A DNA stretch of 64,000 nucleotides from NCBI GenBank assembly GCA_003049465.1, contig PYSS01000034.1, forward strand, positions 222,464 to 286,463, in the 5' to 3' direction. The DNA comes from Magnaporthiopsis rhizophila. Its lineage: Eukaryota; Ascomycota; Sordariomycetes; Magnaporthales; Magnaporthaceae. The position numbers and the translations under genes are program-made. How positions within the stretch are numbered: the first letter of the stretch is position 1; every line of letters begins with the position of its first letter. The notes beneath the pieces are model-generated. The model saw only the letters and a list, made by a program, of their open reading frames with translations. It had not been told where the DNA came from and made no database searches. Shown piece after piece: positions 22,137-34,391 of this stretch.

Positions 22137-22554
22137 TCACTGTTTCCTGCCGTAGCGGATGTCAGAGCGCAGGTGGTGCTTGTGCTGGGCGCCGCCGAGG
22201 GCCAGACCCTCGTGGTGACGCGACCGCGTGGACATGTCGTCGGGCCGCGACGCTTTCACCCACTGGTTCGCCGCCTCGCTGGAGAGGAGGCCGTCGCTCA
22301 TCGAAGCACCGCTCTTGAGGGCCTTTTTTTGCAGCGTTAGAACACAGGAACAGCCAGGTATGGGTGAATGGGGAAGAGAGAAACTCACGATGCACAGCTT
22401 ACACCTGTCGCCGAACCTGGTGACCTGGTTATGGCAGTTGACGCTGCCCTGTTGAGGAGAGTTGCGTGGTTAGTATGCTGGATGGGTTGTGGAATAGCCA
22501 TGGGCCAGGGCGACGAGGTCTTCTTACGTAGAAGTTTGCGCAGTAGCAAGCCAT
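22137..22554 (-). CDS. 90-aa Cys-containing small protein, three exons
   Basis: Exons 22554-22528, 22448-22389 and 22322-22137 give 9+20+61 residues. Every boundary is phase 0 with strong signals: donor GTAAGA then CTAAC branch and AACAG acceptor; donor GTGAGT then CTAAC branch and AAAAG acceptor. The N-terminal 29 residues carry five cysteines (MACYCANFY, GSVNCHNQV, DRCKLC), compatible with a small zinc-binding knuckle. The rest is polar, with a His/Arg-rich tail (TRSRHHEG, QHKHHLRSD). There is no signal peptide. No exon alone is long enough to be noticed by simple ORF scans. I do not recognise the family. Antisense open frames of similar length exist but have no splice logic. Confidence 0.72.
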
Positions 22555-25500
22555 TGTGAATGTGGGTGGGTATAGTACAATGGATAGAGAAGCAAGCAAC
22601 GATGAAGGCAGGCGAGCAGCAGAGCAAATAGGAGGGTATCCGAGGAGGCAGCGAGTTGTTTGTTGGTGGCGAGGTGTGTGTGGATGATGATAGCTCTAAG
22701 TATCGCCCGATATCAAGGTTGGCAAACCTGAGGTAGAAGTTGTGGGATGGATTCGAGGCGAGGCAGACGGGAGAGATGGAACGACGTCGAGAAGAGATAT
22801 GGCGGCCTTTTATCTCAATGAGTGTCGAGTTGGTGGTCCTGGACCGGAGATAAAGAAAGAAAAAATGGTGCTCGGGATAAAATAAAAATAGAAAAAAAAA
22901 AGAGGAAAGCCAAAAGATAAGTGCGGACATGTAGCCACCAGCGGGCATCCTGGGATGCAAGACATCCATGGCTCCCTGCCTAATCGGTGCTCGGTTGGGC
23001 AGCTTGGTCGAGAGAGCTCTGTGCTGTGCTTGCTGCTTTAGGTGCATAAAAAGGCCGGGACGCAGCAGCAAGCGCACGCAGCATGTAGCACACGTCCAAG
23101 CACAACCCTGTTGAGCAGCTTTCCGAGGTTGGCTCCTGCCTGTCTGCTCTTAGACACACACCCCTCCTCCTCTCCTCTCCTCCCTTCTTTTTCCTAGGGC
23201 AACCTTGGTTGGGGGAAGTAGACGCGATGCTTGGCACGAGCAAGGGTCTTTTTTTTTTTTTTTTTTTTTTTGTTGGTTTTGGTAGCCAAGGCAAATAAAT
23301 ACCTGGTGGGCCTGCTCCCTTGCAGACACGATGCCGCAGATGCCCCTCCATCCCCTCCATCTCCATCTCGAGCAGCAGCCTTTCACTTTCTGTGGCGAGG
23401 GGGCGTGTATGAGTGGGCAGGTGGGTTGGTGGGTACCTTGGGTAGGGTGGGGTGGGGTGGGTATGTGTGCCTGCTTGCCGGCGGCTGGAAGTGACGTTCC
23501 TGGAGAACGCGTCTGTCCAAGACGTCTTGTCTGGTCTTTGCAAGCTGAAAAAGACTCTTCTAGCCCGGATTTTTGTGTGGGTGTGCGGCACGTTAAAGTG
23601 GGGTTGGGCTGGGTCGCTGCTGCCGCTTCCTGCACTGCTTCCTGCTCCTCAAGCAAAACCCAAGACCAGGGCCAAGAGAGATAGAGAAGAAGGGGAAAAA
23701 AGAGACAAAACACAAAAAGACGCAATCACGTCGCCGGGGAAAACCAGCCGCGAACACTAATGTTGGATGGCGGCCGACCCGTCAGGTACATACTTTGCGA
23801 CGCGAGGGCTAGAGAGGGACGGACTGAAGCATCGGCGCAGGCCACCCATCGATAGCGTCGAGCACAGGAGGCTGACTGGGCAGGGCAGACCCGGCTCTAT
23901 CACTCGCAAATATGAAATTCACGTCACGTAATTCGAGGGACAGGGAGGGAACACGCTAGGAAACGGATTGGTCGGGGATTTTGTCAAAAAAGGGGATGAG
24001 GGTAGCAGGGGGTCATCGATAGCGTCCACTCAGATTTCGAGGAACAAGGGAGACGAGGACAGCAGAGAAACTTCCCCATAACGGATCGTATAACCGCCGT
24101 TTGTGGCGTTTTGCCATGATCCGGGCCAAACGTTCTGATTCTGGGGGCAGACCGGTCGCTGTCGAACCCAGATCTGTGGGAGTTGGCGCTCAGCACAAAG
24201 AAGCACAGGACCGAGCACGGCGTTGAATCTGGGGTACCCACGTATCACGGACCTCGCCCTGCTGCGTGTGCCATCCATGGCTATGCCGCCATGTGCCGAC
24301 GCCTTAGGTCCTGCTCGCCACCCGACTCATTGTGCTTCATCGAGATTGCATGGGGACTGTTTGTTGTTGTCCGGCCCCAACACCTGCACTGCACCTTGCG
24401 TACCCAAATAAATTTGATAGATAGGGAAAAATACCAGGTAGGGTTGGTTGATGGCAGGTCGGGCAGGATGAGAAAAGACGCCCTTAATGCCGAATGCTAC
24501 CCAACACCACTCCCTCTGGCCCGTTGGCGACCGGCCACGAATACAACACCGGTCAACGGCGATATGCGCTGCGTCACGCCGGGTCCCCCTCCATCGTGGT
24601 CCTGGCCGAATGGTTTATGATTTCTGTTGTGGTTCGACCGCCATGTACGAAGGATGGTGGCTTGCTGCAAGATGGATGCGAATGAGAAAATAGGCGCGAG
24701 CTGACTGACTGTGTGTGGTGTGGGGAAAAGCCACAGACTTGCCCGATCGAATGAAGCTCTACCAATCGAATTGAGCCTCCTTCACGCAAAGAAAGGAAGG
24801 AGGGGTTCGCATGGCTCGGTCGATAAGACGGTGCCTTGGCGATGCCCGACCAGCTAACTGTATGTATAATGTGATTACTATTATTATCGAGCACGAGCAC
24901 TGTCGGTGCGTTTCAGCGTGTCAAACAAGCAGACAAAAAAAAAAAAAAAAAAAAAAAAAAATCGCCCGACGGACAGAGAGAGGACAGAACGGAACTGCCG
25001 GGGGCGTGCCATGTGTCCATCCTTGCCCAACCTGTCGATCTGGGGAAACACGAAACGATCCAAAGAGTGCCTGACTTCCTATGGGCCGAGTTTAGATACT
25101 GGTGTTTTTTTCGTGAGGGGATAAACCCGGAAGCCTGGGACGCTCAACGCTTCCTTCTCCTTTGTCATTCCCGTGCAGAAGCCGCCGGCGGGCTTGGGAT
25201 CTGATCTGATCTGGCTGCGAAAGCCGACACACTGGGTCCTCTGGCTCTTGTTGTTTCGCGCTTGAAAACGATCGATTTGTTTTGGGGTTCGTAATCAAGA
25301 CAGGTATCTAGGTACCCACCTAGAGGTACATACCGTATTCATTTGAGCTAGCAAGGTTGAAACTTCGGCAGCTTTTAGCCTCCATGCCCGCCAAGGCATC
25401 ATCATCTATGGGTCCTGACGGTGCTACCAAGGTGCTCAATGGCCATTTGATGGAAGACTGCTCTTGGAATAAGATCTTGGTGGCGAGCGGGGCAAAGAAT

Positions 25501-27254
25501 GGTCTCGACCGCTGGATGTCTTTGCCTTGCATCTCCGTCGAGGCGCTGCCGCCGCCATCTCCACCACCCAGCCCACTCACAACTCACACTGTTTGCCGGC
25601 AGGTTTCAGGGTCCATTCCCCACCGGGCAGAGACGGGTTCGACTGGTCGGAAGCGGACGCCGGCTTTGTCTCGGGTCGTTTACGGACCCTCTCTCCTCCG
25701 TGCACGCCGGTGGAGCCCGCGAGCGACATGGAGAGTCGAGCCCGCTGGACAGGAATCCACAGCCATCCCAGATAGATAACCAGATGCCCTGGTACGGGCT
25801 AGACGGACTGGGAAATAAAACGGGCGGCCGCGTTTATGCCCGCTGGTCAGTCAGCCACTCAGCCCGGGAATCTCCGTCCTGATGTTCTCACAAAACGCTC
25901 GGGGCGTGCGCCATCGAGACCCAGAAACATTGGGTGTTTGCCTCTAGAAAAAGGGCCAAACCGTGCCAAGTCATCCTTCCACCGGGCCTTCAGGGAGCGT
26001 GAGACGCGCGGCTCTGCTTCCAAGCTGTATGAGTGCTAGGCCGGGAAGAAGCAACCGAAGAGGTAGATCAGACCAAAAAACCAATAATAGAAAACCCGGG
26101 GTAAGGAGGAATAACAGTCGTCCGTCCGTGCCTGCGTCTGTGGGCTGCCTCATCTTGCTTTTTGCCGTGGCAGGAACAAAACGATGGCGTAAGGCAAATC
26201 CGATCTTTCGTGTCCCTGACCCCCGGCCGGGCAAATGAACGACCTAGTTCGCCATCCATATGCAATGCAATAACACATGCACAGACTGGTTCGCGAAACC
26301 GCGTCCACGCCATCCAGGGAGCCGGACACGCGGACTGTTCACCGCTCACCGACCGATCCGTCAATGCAGTGTCCAGTCGGGGTACAGTGATCCCAAATGA
26401 CACAGAAAAGGGGACATCGCCAAGTCCCGCCGGATCCAGAGGGTGTCCAAAAATCACTCATCCACTCACCCACCTCGGCCGTCAACACAACAGCGAGGAG
26501 GCCGCACTGCCCGGAACCAAGAAAGGAAAGATTGCCAACACGACCCAGGCGGACGTGACCGTCATTGCCAGGGCGGCTAGCAGATATGAGTGTAAAAGTC
26601 ACCGAGTGGCGACGGCGAGGCGCATGAATACAAGTCGTGTTCAAGTAATAGAAAGTCCCTCCATCCAAAACCATCTAGCAGAATCAGCCGCCGCCGCCGC
26701 CTCCCAGAACACACGCACACACACTCTCTTTTTATCTCTCGTCTTCAATTCTGTCCCCTCTGTCCGTCTTCTTGATTACCTGTTCCTGTCTACCCGTAAT
26801 CGTCGGGAGGACGCGGAGAGGAGACGCCATGGGCAAACACGAATATGAGGGGAGGACAAATCTGGAAGGAAAAAAAAAAAAAAAACGCCGCCGTTTGTGC
26901 AAACCTTTGGTGTCCGGCAGTTGGAAACTGTGAAGCAAAAAAAAAAAAAAAGATAAAGAGCAACGCAAAATATCCCGTCCGCCAGGCTAAGTGCAACAAG
27001 ATAACAATAAGATGACAGACTGAACACAGGAAGCCAAGACAGAAAACACGCATGGACCGGGGAGGGGGAAAAGAAAATGCTTTCAAAATAGAAAAGAAAT
27101 GGGATATTAGGGTTTGCTGAGCTACAAAGGAACCGGCCCCAGATAACCCCGCGGTTGGCGATATAGGGGAGCGATGCGGAAGAAGCGCAGGCGATGGGGA
27201 AAAACAAGGAAAAAACCAAAGCCCATTTACCTCCCTCAAACGTCCTCGGTAGTC
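22555..27254. other. 4.7-kb gene-free region
   Basis: Upstream flank of the 90-aa gene and downstream flank of rom2. No supported gene. It holds long homopolymers (T23 at 23249-23271, A27 at 24935-24961, A-runs near 26870 and 26938) and a TATCTAGGTACCCACCTAG word near 25303-25322. The first kilobase is probably the promoter and leader of the small gene. Confidence 0.55.
24935..24961. repeat. A27 homopolymer
   Basis: Uninterrupted run of 27 A. It could be a retroposed poly-A tail or simple slippage. No gene body is recognisable next to it. Confidence 0.7.
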
Positions 27255-30200
27255 CTACGTCGACATCCTGGGGTGGTAGCCTGGTATGGTCCCCGACGTC
27301 GACGACGACGTTGGTGGCCTCTCTTCCGGGACATCGGGTATCTCTGACCTCCGTTGACTCTTCCAAAAGTCCAGCGATTCCACAATGTCCTCTCCTCTCT
27401 CGTCCTCGTATGCGAAAATGATCTGTTTTTGTGGTTTTGTACGACTGTTAGAGACATGACAAGAAAACTTGTGTCAGCAGCTAGAGAAGAGAGGCTTACC
27501 TCGTGTGTGCTGCTGTGAAGCATCCGTATGTTCTTGTGCGGCACAATATGGACCGCCCCCGTGTCGATGTGCCGCAGCTCGATGAAGTTGGGCTCGAACG
27601 CAAGGATCCAGGGGTACGAGAGGGCAAAGCTCTGAGGTGTGCCCTCCCAGTCGATGCGCCACTCGGGCCTCGCGCGCCAGCCGTTTCGGTTGACAAAGAA
27701 GGAGAACTCCGAGTAATTGAGAAGGAACTCGCCGTTGAGCCGCTCGATGTGGATCGGCCGCACCACGCCCTCCTTTCGCGCAACAAAGTCGAGCGAAGTG
27801 TCGGCCTGGTCCAGGAGCGACTGCGTCTCGAGCGTCTCGAGAGCCACCACCTCGAAGCCACGCGAGCAGGCCACGCACAGCTTGGACCGCAGGAAGTGTA
27901 CAGAGTACGACTCGGTCGGGATGTAAAACTCCTTGAACGGCTTCAGCTCGTCCTGCCCGGAGTTGAACATCCTGCCCAGCCCCCTCTGCCTTCGAGTTGC
28001 CGATACGGCATCGTTGGGCTCGTACACTTTGATGGTCGTCGACAGCGCCGTCGGCTTGACGCAGCAGACGAGGTGCCGCCCCAGGCAGATGCCCACCCTG
28101 AAGAAGTGGCACGAGCTCTGGATCTTCTTGCCCCTGGGCGACGTCTGCTCCTGCGGGTCCAGCGCCGACAGCGGGAAGCTGTATAGCGTCTTGCTGGTCA
28201 AGACCAATAGCAGTTGATACTCCTCGAGCACGTCGAGCTGCGTGACGTTGGTTGTGTTGATGACCTGTCTCGGTTCCGATCCCTTCGACTTTCGGTCCGA
28301 CACGTAGATACCCGTGTCCGTCCCGTACACCAGTTTCCGTCCACCGTCTGCAATTCCCAGCGTGTCAGTCAGCATACGTTACGTTATTTTTCGAGCATAC
28401 TCTGCGTGTGGCGTCTTTGTTACTCACCGAACGGCACGACGCAGTTGACCTTGTTGGACGGGCCAAAGAATCCTGCCGAGATGGTGGTCATGCTCAGGAA
28501 GTCCGCCCGAGCCCTGAGCCGCTGTTGCGCCGCGTCGATGAACTCGAGCCACTTCTGCCGAGCTACTTGGTTCTGGGCATAAAGCGTTTGCTCGTAACCC
28601 GCCTTGCCCAAATGCCGGAATGTGATCGGCCATCCCTCGCCCTTCTTTGTTTCCGACGCGGTTGCCCGCAGCGGGAGCAGGCTGGACGACGTCCGCCTGA
28701 CCTGGGTCCCGTGCGGGATGACCTCCTCCATCTCCTTGATTGAGAGAAGCTCGAGAGGGATCGGCTGAAGAGGCAAAAGGTCTGTTAGTCACTTCACGTG
28801 AGGAGGCACAAAGCGTGCAATGGGGATGCCATGCGGCAAGTACGGGGCCCAACAAACCCTGCGGTACGCCTTGGTCTCCTCGGTCCTCCCGACCTGCTTT
28901 GTGCGGGCGAGAAGCACGGCGTGATCAAAGAGGAAGGCGGTGATGTCGGCGTTTTCTGTCACCGTCTTCTTCAGCTGCGTCTTGAACACGAGCTCGCGGC
29001 CCTCCTCGGTAAGCCGGAGGTCCACCCTCTCGTTCGGCCGGAACTTGAGGTTCTCGCTGAGGCGCCTGAGGTTGAATCTGTTCTCGGCCTTGCCCGACTC
29101 GGCATTGACCCGCGTCAGGAGGTCTCGGATGAGGGTCAGCACCTTGGGGATGTCCTCCTTGTCCGGGTTGTCGGCCTCGGTGTACTTGAGCACGTTCTCG
29201 AGGAGCAGTGGGTACCGCGCCAGGCGCGTGGTCGGCTTGGTCAGATAACCGTTAAGCTCGAGCTTGCGCGACTCCTTGCGCCTCTCGATCTCGTCGACAA
29301 ACCGAGCGAACTGTGGGTTTGTTGACCTCTCGTTCTCGAATTCGAACTTGGCCTCGAGCTGCTTGGCGCCGTAGAGGATGAAGGGCTCGAACTGAGGGAC
29401 GTACTCGCGGAAGATGTCGCCCACGTTGTGCACAACCGGGTTCTTCTGCTGACGGTCCGTGAGGGCCTTTGCGAAGCGCGAGCTGACGCTGTGGATGGCC
29501 GGGTGGTCGATGATGTTGCTGAAAATGTTGCGCACCACCCGGTCCTTGCGGTTCTGTGGGATGGGCGAGTTCCTAGACCGCAGCGGGTTGATCCAGAAGT
29601 CGCGCAGATACTCGAGATCCTTGACAAAGTCCCTCTCGGTGTAGCAGATCTCCGAGATGACCTCCTGCCGCTTCTTCTCCCTGTCGCCGACGCTGTCGGC
29701 AATCTCCTTTGGCACTGTGTTGATCCAGAGCTTCTGCTCGTCCGTCTGGTCCACATCATCCTCGTGTACGGCAGGACCCTCGTCCCTGAGGCCGGGGCCC
29801 AGCCTTAGGTTCAGCCTGGATACCTGCTCGAGTCGGCGGGGGCATGCTATGCTGTAGCAGAGCTGGTCGCGGGTACAGGTTGGCGAGTAGCATTCTGACA
29901 GGAGCACAAAGACACCGTCGACTCCCGGCTTCTCCTCCTCTTCCTCGGTCATGGTCTCCTTGAACTGGTACATCTCCGTGTTGGAGTCCCGCAACCTGTG
30001 CTCGTATGTGACATCGTGGAAGAACTTTTGTGCGTCGAGGGCGCGGCCGAGCAGCAGGGCCAGGTTGCGGTCGGTCGTGCGGATGATGTACGACAGCACA
30101 TCGACGGCGTCGGCGCCGGTGAAAGCGTTCTTGTACGTGAGACCGTTCTTGGTCTTGTCGCCGACAATGATCTTCTGGCGGAAGCATTCTGCAACCCGCG

Positions 30201-31380
30201 ACAGCAACGCAGGATAAACCAGCGGCGGGCGGATCCTAGCTGTTGAGGGCCGCTCGCCATCGGTGGATCGGGCCATGGAGGTACGGTTGACGAGGGTGCT
30301 GGTGTCGGAAGACTCGGTCGGGGCGATGGACGGGGCGGCGGTCGACGCCATCGACATGGTCCTCTGGCCGTCATTGGTGCTGGTGGAAGAGACCATGCTG
30401 GTGGTCCTCGTCTGCGCGCCCGGCGCAGCCGAGTAGCCGTTGGAAAACCCGTTGGAGATGGGCAACTCGGGCAGCTGGGGAGCGGTGCCAGGCACCCTAC
30501 GGTTCGGGATTACGCGGCCGCTCATGGTCTGGTGCGCGTCACGCTCGTGTGACGGATAGCCGCCGGTCATGGACATGGCGCGGTCGTCGTGCCGGTCCGG
30601 AACGACGCGGCCCTGCGCAGTCGTCCGGGCTGAGGGCCCAGGATTCGGCGGCTGGCCCGGAGGGCCTTGACGAAAGTTGTTGTGGGGGCCTTGTTGATAT
30701 GCACTCGGCGGCGGGTGGTATACGGGCTGCCTCGGGGCACTCGCGAGGGACTGGGTTCGGTAGGGGTCCGAGTTCATGGCCGGGCCCGGCTGGCCGCCTC
30801 CCGGATAGTATCCTCGCGGCGCTGGAGGCCGCATGCTGCCGTAGGCGTCCCGGGGAGGCGGGGGCCGCGAGTCGAAACGAGGAGGCTGGCCGGGATAGCG
30901 GCGCGCTTGCTGCTGCTGCTGGAGGTATTGGGCCTGGGGCGACGGAACCTGGTGGCCCGAGGACGGTGGTCGCTGCTGGGGGGCCGGATAGTAGCCGCCC
31001 TGCATGCCGCGGTCGTCGATTGGCCTGTTTCTGGGAGGATATGGCGGCTCGCCGTAGGGCCCGGCGCCCTGGGGATGCCTCGGGGGCGGGGGACGCTGCA
31101 TGGAGCCTCCCATGGTGTGGGTGCGGCCCTGCTGCTGCTGCTGCTGTTGCTGATGCTGCATCATGAGCTCGGGCGGGGGCATCGACGAGGAGGTCATGGT
31201 TTGCGAGCGGCCGGGGCCGGGAGATGCGCCGAAGATGTTATTGAAGGCGGTCTCCCGCTGGAAGTCTGCCGAGTGGCCATAGTTTTGAGGCGGCGAGCGC
31301 TGGTCGGAGCGGCGTGGTTGTTGGCCCTGCTGTTGCTGTTGCTGCTGCTGCTGATAATCTGCCATGTTGCCGTCGACCAC
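27255..31380 (-). CDS. rom2: Rho1 guanine-nucleotide exchange factor (Rom2-like)
   Basis: Four exons, 31380-28858, 28764-28428, 28347-27500 and 27422-27255, give 1291 aa. Joins are KAYRR|PIPLELL, VVPF|DGGRKLVYG (split Asp codon) and SSTHE|IIFAYED. Domains: Gln/Pro-rich disordered N-terminus with polyQ (1-~380), DEP (~392-475, CFRQKII to YQFKE), a conserved linker (LLSECYSPTCTRDQLCYSIACPRRLEQ), DH/RhoGEF (~565-760, EVISEICYTERDFVKDLEYLRDFW), PH (~790-960) and CNH/citron domain (~975-1240). The protein activates Rho1 at the plasma membrane and feeds the cell-wall-integrity MAPK route and glucan synthase. All domains look intact. A second ATG at 31365 (MADYQQQ) is an equally plausible start. Confidence 0.95.
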
Positions 31381-32755
31381 TGCGATGGTGCCAAAGTCAT
31401 TACCAGCTGCTCAAACGCGGCTCGATGATGGGGAGATGGGTTTGCCGACGACGACGGCCGAGGGTGTGGGCAGTTTTGGCGGGTGTCGGTGCGTTCAGGT
31501 GTCGAGGCGAGCCACAAAGGCTAAAAAAAAAAAAAAAGCACTCACCACCCAGCCCAGCGATTCACCACCAACAACAACGGCAAGATAAGAAATGCTGGCA
31601 GAATCGGCGCCCTCTCCATGCAGCGGTGGACCTCAATGTTTAGGCCGTGGTCATTTGAGCCGCCAGTGTCGGGCGGAAATGCAAAACAAATTAAACGCCC
31701 CCAAAATGATGATATACCAAGTATAAAAAAAAAAAAAATGCAAGGCGGGAGAGGCGGAGAAAACGGAAAAGGGGAAAAAGATAATGAAGAGCAACCCCGA
31801 CAAGACGTATGATTTGGGTGTGCGTGCGCGGTGCGAATCAAGACAACGTCTAGTCAGTGTTTCCTTTGCCTTGTCTCGACTTTCCCCTGGTCTAATCCCG
31901 ATGTGTTGTTTGATTTTTGGTCTTGTATTTTGTCCCTTTATTCCGTCTCCTTTTCCCCCTCGATCGAGGTTTGGAAGCAGATTTGGAGACTTTTTAGGCG
32001 TGACGTTATTTGCAGCCTGGATGATTCGATTGCTGGGGAATTGGCTGGGGCCGCCGCTCGCTCGGGATGCTTGAGGTATGTCCCCGCCCTAGAGGGACCC
32101 AAAGTGGTGCTGCGAGATATGCCGCTAGTGTTCCGGGAAGCCCACTGTCGTGCAGGCAGCGCTGGGCTCTACACACTTCAGATGGATTCGAATTGTTCCC
32201 AGTGGTCTAGGTAGGTAGACGGAAGGCGTTCCTGCCTATATTACGACCTTCATATTCCCTCCCAATCTACAGCTTCGATCTCTTAAGCAATCCTACTCCC
32301 CGGCCATAGAATTCCGCAACTGGTTGGCGGCGGGGGCTGGTTCTCGTCCAGCAATATCAGCCTCACCGTCTTCTGGTGCGTGCCGCCGGCAATTGGAGGC
32401 TTTGGCGTTGTTTCGATTCAGGCACAAACGCGCAGCCGCAATGTAGTGGAAACCGCTCTGTCAACGCCCCAGACACCAAGATGCGGCTTGTAAAGAATCG
32501 TAGGGATACCAAGAGCATAATAAAGAAATATCAAACATATACTCTGCCGTAAATCAAGCAGCTCCGGCCTTATATTTGTGGCTGTACTTGCCAGGATCAC
32601 GTGACCGGACAGGGGGATTAGCGGGTCTCGGGCTCTGCCATTGGAACCCTCGCTGGAGCTCGCGACACTGTCGACATCCACCATCGCCAAAGCCGCGTGT
32701 TAGCAGCTCCCAGCCAGAGTCTTGCTGCGCAGAATCTCCCATCGCAACCACCACC
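31381..32755. other. Divergent promoter region rom2 / vma11
   Basis: 1.4 kb between two head-to-head genes. No gene seen. It has A-runs at 31522-31538 and 31726-31738 and a CTAGGTAGGTAG word near 32208-32219. It should contain both promoters and the long rom2 leader. Confidence 0.6.
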
Positions 32756-33653
32756 ATGTCGCTTCAACCAGACTCGGAGCTCGCGCCCAAATTCGCGCCC
32801 TTTGTCGGCATGGTACGTCCCCTGTTTGCCATTTGAACTCGTGAGCACATGATGCACGAGATGCTGACGTCGCTTCTTTGCTGCTCCAGGCCGGCATCGC
32901 GGCCTCGATGATCTTTGGCTGTACGTGCATGCGACACGCGACGACCCCCGTCGGCACTTTTCGATGGCGAAGCAAACCCCTGACTTGACATGCGAACCAC
33001 GGGGCTGCGGCGACGGATGCGGATTGCTGACGAGGGACAATGCACGGGTCGAATTCTACAGGCGCCGGAGCAGCGTACGGAACCGCCAAGTCGGGCATCG
33101 GCATTGCCGGCGTCGGCACCTTCAGGCCGGACCTGATCATGAAGGTCAGGACCTCACCTCCAGCCTTGACTGGTTTGCCAAAGACGCTCAATCGCTGACG
33201 TTCTGCCCCTCCAACCAACTATCAAAACAGTGCCTGATCCCCGTCATCATGAGCGGTATCATCGCCGTCTACTCGCTCGTCGTGTCCGTCCTGATCGCGC
33301 AGGACCTTACACCACCCACACAGGCCACATACTCGCTGTACACGGGCTTCATGCACCTCGCCTGTGGGCTTTCGGTCGGCTTCACTGGCCTCGCCGCCGG
33401 TTACTGCATCGGCATCGTCGGCGACAAGGGCGTCAGGGCATACATGGAGCAGTCCAGGGTCTTTGTCGGCATGGTCCTCATCCTGATTTTCGGCGAGGTC
33501 CTGGGACTCTACGGGTGAGCTCTCCTGTTCACCTTTTTGCCGCGGGCTTTCTCACCTGCGGGCCCGCACGCCAAGCTCGGATGAACTAACGGAGATGATT
33601 CGGGGATTAGACTTATCGTTGCGCTGATCCTCAACAGCAAGTCCAAGGGCTAA
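32756..33653 (+). CDS. vma11: V-ATPase proteolipid subunit c' (Vma11-like)
   Basis: Five exons, 32756-32812, 32890-32920, 33062-33144, 33231-33514 and 33611-33653, give 165 aa. The joins are consistent in all phases: GM|AGIAASMIFG, FG|C AGAAYGTAKSG, DLIMK|CLIPV and GLY|GLIVAL. Four transmembrane helices form the membrane ring proteolipid of the vacuolar H+-ATPase. The proton-binding Glu is in helix 4 (IFGEVLGLYG, about residue 146). The N-terminus SELAPKFAPFVGMAGIAASMIFG and the segment TGLAAGYCIGIVGDKGVRAYMEQ fit c' (Vma11) better than c (Vma3), whose fungal N-termini read more like CPVYAPFFG. The many tiny exons match the family in filamentous fungi. Confidence 0.94.
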
Positions 33654-34391
33654 AATCCATCCCGCGACATCGAGTCCAACATAGACGCAAACACGGACGA
33701 CGTCGCTACCAACAATGGTTGCTTTATCGCCCTTGGGAGAAGGGTGGGGAATCAGAGATGGGGGAGCGCCAAAGTCTCTGGAGATATGGAGGAGGCGAAA
33801 CTGTACAACTGTCGACCAAGCATGCGGCCCGGCGTTATTTCGGAATATTCAGCTACCTATCTTCATCTTCATACTTGTCGTGTAGATAGATGTTCGTCTC
33901 CTGTTGGGGTTGGGTACAACTATGGTATTGCATCTTCATCATGCGGCAGTGATGGGCAACCTGCGAACCACCGGGATGATGTGCACCGCACGCCAACGCT
34001 AGTTGCCATCTGCGACCGAGATCCTCTGGTGGTGTCCCATCACGACAAATTATTTCTAGGGCAGACAAGATGGAGAAGATGGAGAAGGATGGTTGTTCGT
34101 ATACTCAGTAAACAATTTCAATTTGTTCCTTCGCTATCATGAAACTATCACCTTCCAACCTAGATGTCGACATGAGGAATAAATACACTAATCACAGTCC
34201 ATGCCCTGGAAATGCTGACGTTGTGAGGACATCACAAAGGAGCGAAAAAGAGCGAGCATCCCTGCCCGGCAATGAATGTACCCGTCACCCGTCGGTTTAT
34301 GCGGATTTCGGTACGTTGTATCCAGCTGGTTTCCCACGATGAAGAGGCGGAGGTGTCCGAAACAGAACGGCGCCCGGGCCGGGATCAAAAC
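33654..34391. other. Convergent intergenic region
   Basis: Holds the 3' ends of vma11 (+) and the gene at 34392-35511 (-). No gene or notable repeat seen. Confidence 0.6.

Noticed and set aside
26162..26848. 228-codon plus-strand frame
   Set aside because: Composition looks like translated non-coding sequence; no conserved features.
26776..27366. Minus-strand 196-codon frame past the rom2 end
   Set aside because: An alternative frame over the last rom2 exon and its 3' UTR; the true frame ends with TAG at 27255.
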